From Sphaerisporangium sp040685555 (lineage in GTDB: Bacteria > Actinomycetota > Actinomycetes > Streptosporangiales > Streptosporangiaceae): 64,000 nt of DNA. The stretch is taken from the NCBI RefSeq assembly GCF_040685555.1, contig NZ_JBFBIK010000001.1, forward strand, positions 1 to 64,000. Direction: 5' to 3'. Of this stretch, positions 43,723 through 52,053 are shown piece by piece. Position 1 is the stretch's first letter. Each line of letters starts with the position of its first letter. Both the position numbers and the translations under genes were made by a program. The notes under the pieces were generated by a model. The model was not told the origin of the DNA. It was given only the letters and a program-made list of their open reading frames with translations, and did no database searches.

Positions 43723-45585
43723 TCAGACGTTGATGCGTACCTGATACCACTCAAGCCAGGCGTTGAATTGCAGGAGTCCTTCGAGGGCGGCGCGGACGTC
43801 GTGGCGGCTGACCGTGCCCTGTGGCTGCTCCAGCATGGACCGGACCTTGGCGATGTCGATCATCGGCTCCGCGGCGAGGTGCCCGCTCTCGAGCAGGCGG
43901 GCCGCCTCCTCCCGCAGGGCCTTCTCATAGGCGGGGTCCTGCGTCGAGGGGTACGGGCTCTTGCGGCGCTCCAGGACCGAACGCGGCAGCACGTCCGCCA
44001 CGGCGGCACGGAGCAGGCTCTTCTCGTGCCCGTCGAAGGTCTTCATCGACCAGGGCGTGTTGAAGACGTACTCCACCAGCCGGTGGTCGCAGAACGGCAC
44101 GCGCACCTCCAGGCCGACGGCCATGCTCATCCTGTCCTTGCGGTCGAGCAGGATCTGCACGAACCGGGACAGGTGCAGGTAGCTGATCTCCCGCATGCGT
44201 TCCTGCAGCCCGCTCTCCCCCGGCAGGCGCGGCACCTCTTCCAGCGCCTGGCGGTAGCGCTGGGCGCGGTACCCGGGGATGTCCAGCTTGGCCAGCAGAT
44301 CGGGGTCCAGGATCTCCTCCAGGGCGGTGAACCGCGCGCCACCCTGGGCCGCCAGCCACGGGAACGTGCCGGAGTTCACGGCCTCCGGGTCGTGGAACCA
44401 GCGATAGCCGCCGAAGACCTCGTCGGCCGACTCCCCCGACAGCGCGACCGTCGAATAGGCCCTGATCGCCTTGAACAGCAGGTAGAGCGAGGTGTCCATG
44501 TCGCCGATGCCCATGGGCAGATCACGGGCGCGCAGCACGGCGGCCCGTACCTTCGGGTCCATGAGCTCGGCGGAGTCGAGGACGATGTCGGTGTGCTCGA
44601 CGCCGAGGTCCTCCAGGTGCTTGACCAGGTCGTGGACGTACGGGGTGTCCGGTGTGTCACGCATCTCGTCGGGGCTGAAGTTCTCGGTGTAGCCGACGAA
44701 GTCGACGGAGAACGAGCGGAGCTTGCCCTGGCCGTGGGCCCTGAGCGCCTTCGCGGCGAGCGCGGTGACGGCACTGGAGTCCAGGCCGCCGGACAGCAGC
44801 GTGCAGAGCGGAACGTCGGAGATCAGCTGCCGCTCGATGATGTCGTCCAGCAGGCCGCGAATGGTCTGGACGGTGGTCTGCAGGTCGTCGGTGTGCTCGT
44901 GGGACTCCAGCCGCCAGTAGCGGTCCTTCGACACCCCCCGCCGGCTCACCGTGACCACCCCACCCGGACGCACTTCGTACATTCCCCGGTAGATCGCGCA
45001 TTCCGGGGTCTTGACGAACGCGAGGAGCTCCCTGAGCCCTTCGGCGTCGACCACGGGCGGCTGGGACAGCGGGTTGGCGAGGATGGCCTTGGGCTCCGAG
45101 CCGAACAGCACGCCGGTCGGGGTCGGGTAGTAGTAGAGCGGCTTGATCCCGAGCCGGTCGCGTACGAGGACTAGCTCGTCCTTGCGTGCGTCCCAGATCC
45201 CGAAGGCGTACATGCCGTTCAGGCGGCTGCCGAGATCGGCCCCCCATTCGAGGTAGGCGCGCAGGACGACCTCGGTGTCGCTGCGGGTGCGGAACCGGTG
45301 ACCGTGCGCGCCGAGCTCGACGCGCAGTTCCTGGAAGTTGTACACCTCGCCGCTGTAGGTCAGGACGGCCAGCACCTCGCCGTCCTCCTCGACGACCATC
45401 GGCTGGCGTCCGCCCTCGATGTCGATGATCGCGAGCCGCCGGTGTCCCAGCGCCCCGTGCGGGGAGACCCACATTCCCTCGTCGTCAGGGCCCCGGCAGG
45501 CCATGGTCTCCGTCATGTCCCGCAGCGTGTCGCGTGACTCCCGGAGATCGGCCTCGAAGTCCACCCACCCACAGATTCCGCACAT
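43723..45585 (-). CDS. asnB: Asparagine synthetase (glutamine-hydrolysing)
   Basis: A 620-residue amidotransferase making asparagine from aspartate, glutamine and ATP. The N-terminal class II glutaminase starts MCGICGWVDF with the nucleophile Cys2, and contains RGPDDEGMW and LTYSGEVYNF. The synthetase domain has the PP-loop LLSGGLDSSAVTAL and ALSGESADEVFGGY. The start is fixed by the required Cys2. It is monocistronic and convergent with the TPR-like gene. A closely related use is amide formation in secondary metabolism, but no biosynthetic cluster is adjacent. Confidence 0.95.
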   Translation of the reverse strand: MCGICGWVDFEADLRESRDTLRDMTETMACRGPDDEGMWVSPHGALGHRRLAIIDIEGGRQPMVVEEDGEVLAVLTYSGEVYNFQELRVELGAHGHRFRTRSDTEVVLRAYLEWGADLGSRLNGMYAFGIWDARKDELVLVRDRLGIKPLYYYPTPTGVLFGSEPKAILANPLSQPPVVDAEGLRELLAFVKTPECAIYRGMYEVRPGGVVTVSRRGVSKDRYWRLESHEHTDDLQTTVQTIRGLLDDIIERQLISDVPLCTLLSGGLDSSAVTALAAKALRAHGQGKLRSFSVDFVGYTENFSPDEMRDTPDTPYVHDLVKHLEDLGVEHTDIVLDSAELMDPKVRAAVLRARDLPMGIGDMDTSLYLLFKAIRAYSTVALSGESADEVFGGYRWFHDPEAVNSGTFPWLAAQGGARFTALEEILDPDLLAKLDIPGYRAQRYRQALEEVPRLPGESGLQERMREISYLHLSRFVQILLDRKDRMSMAVGLEVRVPFCDHRLVEYVFNTPWSMKTFDGHEKSLLRAAVADVLPRSVLERRKSPYPSTQDPAYEKALREEAARLLESGHLAAEPMIDIAKVRSMLEQPQGTVSRHDVRAALEGLLQFNAWLEWYQVRINV

Positions 45586-45753
45586 CTCGACGACCCCACG
45601 TCTCGCCGGAAGCAGGAAGTTATACCTGGTCAAACGGCCACCAGGCCCCCTGTATGCCCCGCCCCGGACCACGGCAACCCCACCCGCCCGCCTAATGGTG
45701 ATGGGCCGGGCGGCCATCCCGAGGGCCGCGACCTCGGCCGCACCCGGAGGATC

Positions 45754-46383
45754 TCAGGGAGCGGTGACGATCGCGGGGTGCCGGGGATCGTCGACGCGGA
45801 CCACCACGTCGGCGGTGTCCAGGGGCGCGGCCTCGTCCTCGTACCTGGCGTAGGCGGGCAGGGTCCACCGCTGGTCCTCGCCGGTCCGCCGTGCCAGCGC
45901 GCCGGGCGAGAGCCACAGGTGCACGGTCACGTCGAACGGCAGCCAGCGGCCGAGCAGCAGAGCCCCGTCCACGAGCAGCACCCCGCCCCGCGGCATGGTC
46001 ACGTAGGACGCTCGTGTGGCCCGGTCGATCGTGGTGTCCCAGAGGGTCGGCAGCACCTTGCCCGAGCCGCCGGGTTCGAGGGGGTTCAGGACCTCACGCG
46101 ACAGGGCACCGTGGTCGAGCCAGTCGTCGTAGAACGCGTCGGGGTCGGTGCGGCCGTACTCGAAGCGCAGGGACGCCGGGCGCAGGAAGTCGGCCGCCGA
46201 GACGCGGAGGACCTCGCGGCCGCGGACGCGCAGCGGGGCGACCAGCGCCCCGGCCAGCTCTCCCGGCCGTGCCGCCGGAGCGCCGTCGAGCGCGACCCTC
46301 ACCCAGGTGTCCCCGGGGGCGCCGGCTATGCGATCGGCGAGTTCCTCGACCAGCGCCGAGGGCGAGATGGGGCGTACGTCCAC
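45754..46383 (-). CDS. Uridine-kinase-like P-loop protein with degenerate Walker A
   Basis: A 209-residue protein resembling the actinobacterial uridine kinase-like family. The expected phosphate loop is VALDGAPAARPGELAGAL, which lacks the GKS/T. Later parts fit: RVSAADFLRPASLRFEYGR, YDDWLDHGALSREVLNPL, VLLVDGALLLGRWLPFDV. GTG 46383 with AGGA upstream is preferred to ATG 46440. Without the Walker A lysine the kinase activity is doubtful. Confidence 0.7.
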   Translation of the reverse strand: MDVRPISPSALVEELADRIAGAPGDTWVRVALDGAPAARPGELAGALVAPLRVRGREVLRVSAADFLRPASLRFEYGRTDPDAFYDDWLDHGALSREVLNPLEPGGSGKVLPTLWDTTIDRATRASYVTMPRGGVLLVDGALLLGRWLPFDVTVHLWLSPGALARRTGEDQRWTLPAYARYEDEAAPLDTADVVVRVDDPRHPAIVTAP

Positions 46384-46768
46384 CCCACCATCCTGTCCGA
46401 TCTCCGGAGTGGGATCCGCGAAAATTTCATGCCGTTTCATCCGGCGTGCGGCGCACTCCCGCGCCGATCATGGCCGCTAGCTGCGAAGGGAGCGCCGGTC
46501 CCCCGAGGTCACGCCCGGCGGGGTCCAGGGTGGATTCCCACCTCAGAGGCGGCGGCCTACAGTTCGTTACGCGTGAGCGCTTTCGCATCGCTGGTCGGCA
46601 GTCGACGGCTTGTTCGCCCCACGGCGACGACCGGTTACTTCACCAGGTCCTCGGTGACTTTTTGACGTGCTTGATGTCCGTGACGTGCTCGAGCGTGCGG
46701 GCGTGCTGCCGCCATGGGCGTCAAAGGCTTGCCGGGGGCCTACGTCGTAACCCCTCGAAAGGTGTTCC
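46384..46768. other. 385-base upstream region of the LPMO gene
   Basis: No gene is seen. Near 46574-46586 lies TGAGCGCTTTCGC, with the AGCGCT core of LacI-family (CebR-like) sugar-responsive operators, but it is not a good palindrome. Promoter elements could not be assigned with confidence. Confidence 0.25.
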
Positions 46769-47905
46769 ATGAGAAAGCGACGAAAGATCACGCTCGCCGG
46801 CGCCGCCGCGGCCATAGCGACCCTGCTCGTGGTCGCGTTGTTCCCGGGCATGGCGTCGGCGCACGGGGCGATGATGATGCCCGGCAGCCGTACCTATCTG
46901 TGCTGGAAGGACGGGCTGACCTCCAACGGCGCGATCGTGCCCAACAACCCGGCCTGCGCGGCGGCGGTCGCGCAGAGCGGCTCCAACTCCCTGTACAACT
47001 GGTTCGCCGTGCTGCGCTCCGACGGCGCGGGCCGTACGAGCGGCTTCATCCCCGACGGCAAACTGTGCAGCGGCGGCGCGGTCGTGTACGACTTCAGCGG
47101 CTTCGACCTCGCCCGCAACGACTGGCCGGTGACCCACCTGACCGCGGGTGCCAACATCCAGTTCAGGTACAACAAGTGGGCCGCGCACCCGGGGTCCTTC
47201 CGCACCTACATCACCAAGGACAGCTGGAGCCCCACCCGCCCGCTGGCCTGGAGCGACCTGGAAAGCACCCCGTTCTACACCGCCCCCGACCCGCCGAGCG
47301 TGGGATCGCCGGGGAACGCCGACTCCTACTACTACTGGAACGCGACGCTCCCGTCCGGCAAGAGCGGGCGGCACATCATCTACTCGGTGTGGCAGCGGTC
47401 GGACAGCCAGGAGACCTTCTACGGCTGCTCTGACGTCGTCTTCGACGGCGGCAACGGGCAGGTCACCGGCGTCGGCCCCGGCAGCGGAGGACCCTCCCCG
47501 ACTCCCACCCCCACCCCCACGGTGACCCCGACCCCCACGCCCACCCCCACGCCGACCGTCACTCCCACGCCGACCCCGACCCCCACCCCCACCCCGACCG
47601 TCGGCACCGGCGCGTGCTCGGCCACCTTCAAGACCACCAGCTCCTGGTCCGGCGGCTACCAGGGTGAGGTCACGGTCAAGAACAACGGCAGCGCCTCGAT
47701 CAACGGCTGGACGGTCAAGTGGACCCTGCCCAGCGGTACGACGATCAACAGCCTGTGGAACGGCACGTACACCGTCAGCGGATCGGCCATCACGGTCAAG
47801 AACGCCGACTACAACCGCACCATCGCGGGTAACGGCTCCACCGCCTTCGGGTACGTGGCGTCCGGCACGGCCGGGACTCCGGCCCTCACCTGCACCAGCC
47901 CATAG
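46769..47905 (+). CDS. Secreted AA10 lytic polysaccharide monooxygenase with CBM2
   Basis: A 378-residue exported copper enzyme for oxidative cleavage of cellulose or chitin. The signal peptide ends at ASA, leaving His32 as the mature N-terminus (HGAMMMPGSRTYLCW). With His140 (KWAAHPGSFRTYIT) it forms the expected histidine brace. The catalytic domain (32-~232) is followed by a Pro-Thr repeat linker (about 242-278) and a C-terminal CBM2 (about 282-378). The linker DNA is a simple CCCAC/CCGAC-type repeat. The HGAMMxPGSRTYLCW opening resembles cellulose-active, C1-oxidising Streptomyces enzymes, but the substrate is not proven. The gene is monocistronic. Confidence 0.95.
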   Translation: MRKRRKITLAGAAAAIATLLVVALFPGMASAHGAMMMPGSRTYLCWKDGLTSNGAIVPNNPACAAAVAQSGSNSLYNWFAVLRSDGAGRTSGFIPDGKLCSGGAVVYDFSGFDLARNDWPVTHLTAGANIQFRYNKWAAHPGSFRTYITKDSWSPTRPLAWSDLESTPFYTAPDPPSVGSPGNADSYYYWNATLPSGKSGRHIIYSVWQRSDSQETFYGCSDVVFDGGNGQVTGVGPGSGGPSPTPTPTPTVTPTPTPTPTPTVTPTPTPTPTPTPTVGTGACSATFKTTSSWSGGYQGEVTVKNNGSASINGWTVKWTLPSGTTINSLWNGTYTVSGSAITVKNADYNRTIAGNGSTAFGYVASGTAGTPALTCTSP

Positions 47906-48299
47906 GAGGAAACCGGTGAGGGGAGGACGGCGGGCTCGGTGAACACCTGGTGAAAGCGCGGTGGAGTTCCCGCACCGCGCGAGCCGGGTCATGTTCGCTG
48001 TGATCCATGAGCCCGACCGTCCCCCCGGACCGGAACCGCACGCCCTCCTGGCCGGCACGAGGGTAACCGCGTCCCCGACGTCGTCGCGCTTGCGACACAA
48101 CACCGGATGGCCCGCGGATGCCGTGTCGTGATCGAGAGAGGCCGTGCCGCGGGAATCCCTTCACCACAGGGGTTCCGCATCGCCGATCTGCTCGCTCGAC
48201 GGTGTGACCAGCGCCTTTGCCAAACAGCCGATGTACGGAACGAGCCCCCTCGACTACTATGGGTAGTCAACTGCATGCTATAAGTAGTGGGGCGATGCG
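47906..48299. other. 394-base intergenic region
   Basis: I see no gene that can be supported. Several short frames exist on the minus strand without start signals or recognisable motifs. Close to 48260 is a direct and inverted arrangement of ACTAC/GTAGT half-sites (ACTACTATGGGTAGT, then AAGTAGT) in an A/T-rich patch, probably the promoter of the next gene. Confidence 0.3.
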
Positions 48300-48704
48300 T
48301 TGACGGAGCGACGATCTGAGGTGCGGGCGGCTCTTCGCACCTTCGTGGCCGTGGCGGCCGTTATCCTGCTCCTCCACGGCATCATTCCGCACGGCGGTCA
48401 CTTCGGCGGCCCGCTGGTCGCCCAGGTGTGGCCGGTCGTTCCATCGGCCGACGCACCGCCGGACACCGCCCCTCTGCCCGCTTCCGAGGACATCGACCAC
48501 GACGGTTGCCCGAAGCCCGCGGGGCATCCCTGCGCCGCCGGATGGGTGAAGCCTCCCCAGTCGCCGTCACGTACCGGGCACGCGTCACGGAGGCCGGGCG
48601 CCCTGCCGAGATCGGCCTCCGCCACCCACAAGTACGGCGCGGCCGTCTCCGCGCTGCGATGGACGCGGGCGTCGGGGCCGCGCCTGCCGATCTTCCGCTG
48701 CTGA
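48300..48704 (+). CDS. Small membrane-anchored protein upstream of carbonic anhydrase
   Basis: A 134-residue protein with one N-terminal membrane segment (LRTFVAVAAVILLLHGIIPH) followed by a Pro/Ala-rich part with scattered His and Cys (DHDGCPKPAGHPC) and a basic C-terminus. The start is uncertain: TTG 48300 gives the longest frame, GTG 48321 is an alternative. It may be cotranscribed with the carbonic anhydrase gene 95 bases downstream. No family was recognised with confidence. Confidence 0.5.
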   Translation: MTERRSEVRAALRTFVAVAAVILLLHGIIPHGGHFGGPLVAQVWPVVPSADAPPDTAPLPASEDIDHDGCPKPAGHPCAAGWVKPPQSPSRTGHASRRPGALPRSASATHKYGAAVSALRWTRASGPRLPIFRC

Positions 48705-48799
48705 TCAGAAGGCTCTCCGCGCACGACGCGGGGACCGGGCGTGCCCGCGCGTCCGGCCGGTCTTCCATGCCCGTCATCAGCACGAAGGAGTCCACTTCC

Positions 48800-49384
48800 A
48801 TGCAGTCGTTGATCGACCATGCCCGCACTTTCCACCAGAGGATCAGCGGGGGCCGAGAACAGGCGGCCCCCCTGACAGAGGGCGTCTCGCCCCAGGCGAT
48901 GTTCATCACCTGCTCCGACGCGCAGGTCATCCCTTCGCTGATCACCGGGGCCCGGCCCGGGGAGCTGTTCGAGCTGCGCACGGCGGGGAACGTCATCCCG
49001 CCCTACCGCCTCGGCCGGCTCACGGCCGAGGCGGCCACCATCGAGTACGCGGTCAACATCCTCGGCGTGGAGGATCTGATCGTGTGCGGCCACACCCACT
49101 GCGGCGCCGTCCAGGGCCGAATCCGGTCCTGGACGCTCCGCTCGGCCCCGACCACGCGCTGGTGGCTGCTCCAGACCCACCGGTGGCGGGAGGCGCGGGT
49201 GACCGGGGACGAGGAGCCGGGGCGCGCCCATCTCATCGCCCAGCTCGACAAGCTGCGCCGCTACCCCCGGGTGGCGAGGCGCCTGGCCGGCGGGCGGCTG
49301 CGCCTGCACGGCTGGTTCTACGAGGTGCACACCGGCGTGGTGTCCAACTACCGGCCGGAGACCGGGACCTTCACGCCGCTGTGA
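48800..49384 (+). CDS. Beta-carbonic-anhydrase-like protein lacking the dyad arginine
   Basis: A 194-residue beta-class carbonic anhydrase homologue. Zinc ligands C38, H98 and C101 (CGHTHCGAV) are all present, and D40 is kept. Residue 42, the arginine of the catalytic Asp-Arg dyad (CSDSR in active enzymes), is glutamine here (CSDAQ). The rest, such as ITGARPGELFELRTAGNVIP, matches the family. ATG 48800 has AAGGAG nine bases upstream. CO2 hydration may be lost or altered; another zinc lyase-type role (carbon disulfide or carbonyl sulfide hydrolases share this fold) is possible. Confidence 0.85.
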   Translation: MQSLIDHARTFHQRISGGREQAAPLTEGVSPQAMFITCSDAQVIPSLITGARPGELFELRTAGNVIPPYRLGRLTAEAATIEYAVNILGVEDLIVCGHTHCGAVQGRIRSWTLRSAPTTRWWLLQTHRWREARVTGDEEPGRAHLIAQLDKLRRYPRVARRLAGGRLRLHGWFYEVHTGVVSNYRPETGTFTPL

Positions 49385-49415
49385 TCCTCACCCGGCCATG
49401 ACCGGCTGACGCCCC

Positions 49416-49449
49416 CCGTGCCGTACCGCCCGGCTCCGGTACGGCACGG
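49416..49449. terminator. Hairpin after the carbonic-anhydrase-like gene
   Basis: CCGTGCCGTACCG at 49416-49428 pairs perfectly with CGGTACGGCACGG at 49437-49449. Confidence 0.75.
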
Positions 49450-49513
49450 CGTCCCTGCCGTGGCGCACTCGGGGAGTCGACAGCGGGAGTGCCGTTTCCT
49501 ACACTTCGATATA

Positions 49514-49527
49514 TGAAGGATCGTTCA
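49514..49527. promoter_or_regulatory. ArsR/SmtB-type operator
   Basis: TGAA-N6-TTCA at 49514-49527 in the context ATATATGAAGGATCGTTCAA is the usual half-site layout of ArsR/SmtB repressors. It lies over the first possible ATG (49513), directly before the regulator gene. Confidence 0.6.
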
Positions 49528-49539
49528 AGCATTGTAACG

Positions 49540-49917
49540 ATGGAGCCCGACGCGTGCTCGGTGCCGGTGGTGGACGCGGAGCGGGTGTCGTCGGTCCGCC
49601 GGGCGCTCCCCTCCGAGGAGACGGTGCAGGATCTCGCCCAGGTGTTCGGCCTGCTGGCGGATCCCGGCCGGCTGCGGATGATGGCCGCGCTGCTGGAGGG
49701 CGGGGAGATGTGCGTGTGCGACCTCGCCGCCGCGACCGGCCAGAGCATGTCGGGCGCCTCCCACGCGTTGAGGCTGCTCCGGATGCGCCGTGTGGTCAAG
49801 GTGCGCCGGTCCGGGCGGATGGCCTACTACCAGCTCGCCGACTCCCACGTGCGCATGCTGTTCGACCTGGCCATCACCCACGCGAGACACACGGAGGGGG
49901 AGCTCGGCGATGGGTGA
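49540..49917 (+). CDS. ArsR/SmtB-family metal-responsive repressor
   Basis: A 125-residue winged-helix repressor. The HTH is at about 55-80 (CDLAAATGQSMSGASHALRL), preceded by a metal-binding ELCVC-type box seen as EMCVCDL on helix alpha-3. The N-terminal extension has a cysteine (DACSVPVVD), as in some cadmium/lead or nickel/cobalt sensors. Its gene overlaps the CDF transporter gene by 8 bases, so it almost certainly controls metal efflux. ATG 49540 is preferred because the operator covers ATG 49513; transcription may then begin at or near the start codon. Confidence 0.9.
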   Translation: MEPDACSVPVVDAERVSSVRRALPSEETVQDLAQVFGLLADPGRLRMMAALLEGGEMCVCDLAAATGQSMSGASHALRLLRMRRVVKVRRSGRMAYYQLADSHVRMLFDLAITHARHTEGELGDG

Positions 49918-50923
49918 CGGATCCGGCGGCGAACAGGGGCACGGCCACGGGCACGGCCACGGGCACGGGCACGGCGTCAGCGCCGAGGCCGACCGCCGCT
50001 ACCTGACCGGCGCGCTCGTGCTCATCGTGGGCTTCATGGCCGTCGAGGTGGTCATCGGCTTCATCGCGCAGTCGCTGGCGCTGATCTCCGACGCGGGCCA
50101 CATGCTGACCGACGCCATCGCCATCGTCTTCGCGCTGGTCGCGATGCGCATCGCCCAGCGCCCGCCGCAGGGCGGCTTCACCTACGGGCTCAAACGTGCC
50201 GAGATCATATCCGCGCAGATAAACGGCATCACTCTGCTCCTGCTGAGCGCCTACTTCGTGTACGAGGGGATCGGGCGCCTGATCACGCCCCCCGAGGTCG
50301 AGGGAGCGTACGTCGTCTTCACCGGCCTGACCGGTATCGCGGTCAACGTCGCCGCCACCTGGATGCTCAGCAGGGCGAACCGGTCGAGCCTCAACGTCGA
50401 GGGCGCCTTCCAGCACATACTCAACGACCTCTACGCCTTCGTGGCCACGACCATCGCCGGACTGGTGATCTGGCTCACCGGCTGGGGCCGGGCCGACGCG
50501 ATCGCCGCCCTGGTGGTCGCCGCGCTGATGCTCAAGGCCGGGTGGGGCCTCGTGCGCGACTCGGGCAGGGTGTTCATGGAGGCCGCGCCCGCGGGGATGA
50601 ACCCGGCCGAGATCGGCAAGAAGACGGCCGAGCTGGAGCACGTCGTGGAGGTGCACGACCTGCACATCTGGGAGGTCACCTCCGGCTACGCGGCGTTGTC
50701 CGCGCACATCCTGGTGATGCCGGGCGCCGACTGCCATGCCGTACGGGTGGCCGCCGAACGCCTGGTCCACGACCAGTACGGCATCGGGCACACCACCCTG
50801 CAGGTCGACCACGCGACTCCCGAGCTGCTCACCATCGGCCAGGGCGACGCGCACTGCGCCGATCCGCACGGCCCCACGCATCGGCGCGACACGCCCGCCG
50901 CGCCCCATCCGAAACGACGCTGA
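49910..50923 (+). CDS. Cation diffusion facilitator metal exporter (CzcD-like)
   Basis: A 337-residue CDF transporter exporting zinc, cobalt or cadmium by proton exchange. The N-terminus has a run of HG repeats (residues ~10-22) for metal binding. Six membrane helices follow, with metal-site motifs SDAGHMLTDA in helix 2 and HILNDLYAF in helix 5, and a C-terminal cytoplasmic domain (EVHDLHIWEVTSGYAALSAH). It is translationally coupled to the ArsR-family repressor. Confidence 0.94.
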   Translation: MGDGSGGEQGHGHGHGHGHGHGVSAEADRRYLTGALVLIVGFMAVEVVIGFIAQSLALISDAGHMLTDAIAIVFALVAMRIAQRPPQGGFTYGLKRAEIISAQINGITLLLLSAYFVYEGIGRLITPPEVEGAYVVFTGLTGIAVNVAATWMLSRANRSSLNVEGAFQHILNDLYAFVATTIAGLVIWLTGWGRADAIAALVVAALMLKAGWGLVRDSGRVFMEAAPAGMNPAEIGKKTAELEHVVEVHDLHIWEVTSGYAALSAHILVMPGADCHAVRVAAERLVHDQYGIGHTTLQVDHATPELLTIGQGDAHCADPHGPTHRRDTPAAPHPKRR

Positions 50924-51080
50924 CCCCGCTCCCGCGATCGTGGGGCGCGTGGTGTCAGGGGGACTCGGCCGGTCCAGGTTCTGGTTCCGCCAAATTTACA
51001 AACGATATTGTGGACATTTGCCGTTAATTCCCGTCAAGCTAAGGCCGCGCGGTTCGGGTCTACAGCGAGGGAAGGCGACA

Positions 51081-51992
51081 ATGACCGACGCACGTCACAC
51101 GCTCGAAGCCGAAGAGCAGGCCTTCTATCTCGCCCACAGCGTTTTCAGCGACCCCGGTGACCTCGGCAGGCTGGACGGCATTCCCACCGACCCGTCCGCG
51201 CTGGCGCTGGTCGTCCGGAACCTCCTCATCCACCGGGAGGAGACGCCCGTCTTCGGCTTCACCCTCCCGGACCACCGCAAGAACGAGGCCGAGACGCGCT
51301 ATGTCTCCGCCATCCTGAGCATCATCACCGAGCGGGACGGAGATCCCCTCACGGTCGCCCGTCCGCCGGAGAAACGGTTCGCCGGAACCTGCCGCGACTT
51401 CGCGCTCGTCCTGTGCTCCCTGCTGCGGAGCACGGGCACGCCCGCCCGCATCCGCTGCGGCTTCGCCTCCTACTTCATCGCCGGACTCCACGAGGACCAC
51501 TGGGTCGCCGAGTACTGGAACGCCGAGCGCGGATGGACCCTGGTCGACGCCCAGCTTCCCGCGCCGGAGCTGATGGAGGCGCTCAAGATCTCGTTCGACC
51601 CGATGGACGTGCCCAGAGACGAGTTCCTCGTGGCCGGCGACGCCTGGCGGGACTGCCGGGCCGGGCGGTCGGATCCGGAGAAGTTCGGGGTGTCGTTCAT
51701 CAACCTGTCGGGCATGGACTTCGTCCAGAGCAACGTCGTACGCGACCTGGCGGCCCTGAACAAGGTGGAGGTGCTGCCGTGGGACGGCTGGGACCTCGCC
51801 GAGAGGTTCCACAAGGATCTCCACGACGCAGAGCTGAAACTGCTGGACACGGTCGCCGAGGCCGAGAGCGACGGCGGCCCGTTCGCCCGGCTGCGGAGCC
51901 TGTTCCTCGCCAACCCCGGCCTGCGCACCCCGTCGGCCGTCATCTCCCACACCACCTACGCGGGCACCAGGACCGTCTCCCTGCGTTCCTGA
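51081..51992 (+). CDS. Transglutaminase-like protein
   Basis: A 303-residue cytoplasmic protein with a transglutaminase-type Cys-His-Asp core: Cys in FAGTCRDFALVLCSLLRSTG, His in HEDHWVAEYWNAERGW, and Asp in TLVDAQLPAPE. The region TPARIRCGFASYFIAG matches the family. ATG 51081 follows GAGGGAAGG. It may be a protease or amidase-like enzyme; the substrate is unknown. It is monocistronic. Confidence 0.85.
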   Translation: MTDARHTLEAEEQAFYLAHSVFSDPGDLGRLDGIPTDPSALALVVRNLLIHREETPVFGFTLPDHRKNEAETRYVSAILSIITERDGDPLTVARPPEKRFAGTCRDFALVLCSLLRSTGTPARIRCGFASYFIAGLHEDHWVAEYWNAERGWTLVDAQLPAPELMEALKISFDPMDVPRDEFLVAGDAWRDCRAGRSDPEKFGVSFINLSGMDFVQSNVVRDLAALNKVEVLPWDGWDLAERFHKDLHDAELKLLDTVAEAESDGGPFARLRSLFLANPGLRTPSAVISHTTYAGTRTVSLRS

Positions 51993-52053
51993 CCCCACTC
52001 CGGCACCCAGGTCAGGCGTCCGAGCCTCGCGGAGCGGTCACCCCGTCGGGCGT

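Noticed and set aside
43768..45174. A plus-strand frame of 468 residues opposite asnB
   Set aside because: Antisense shadow of an unmistakable asparagine synthetase.
46570..46590. A CebR box before the LPMO gene
   Set aside because: AGCGCT core is present but the flanks are not palindromic; mentioned only as a weak candidate.
47488..47600. Pro-Thr coding repeat of the LPMO considered as a CRISPR or noncoding repeat
   Set aside because: The short CCCAC/CCGAC units are in frame and make the usual linker between the catalytic domain and CBM2.
47886..48276. Minus-strand frames in the gap after the LPMO gene
   Set aside because: No start signal, no recognisable motif and composition typical of random frames.
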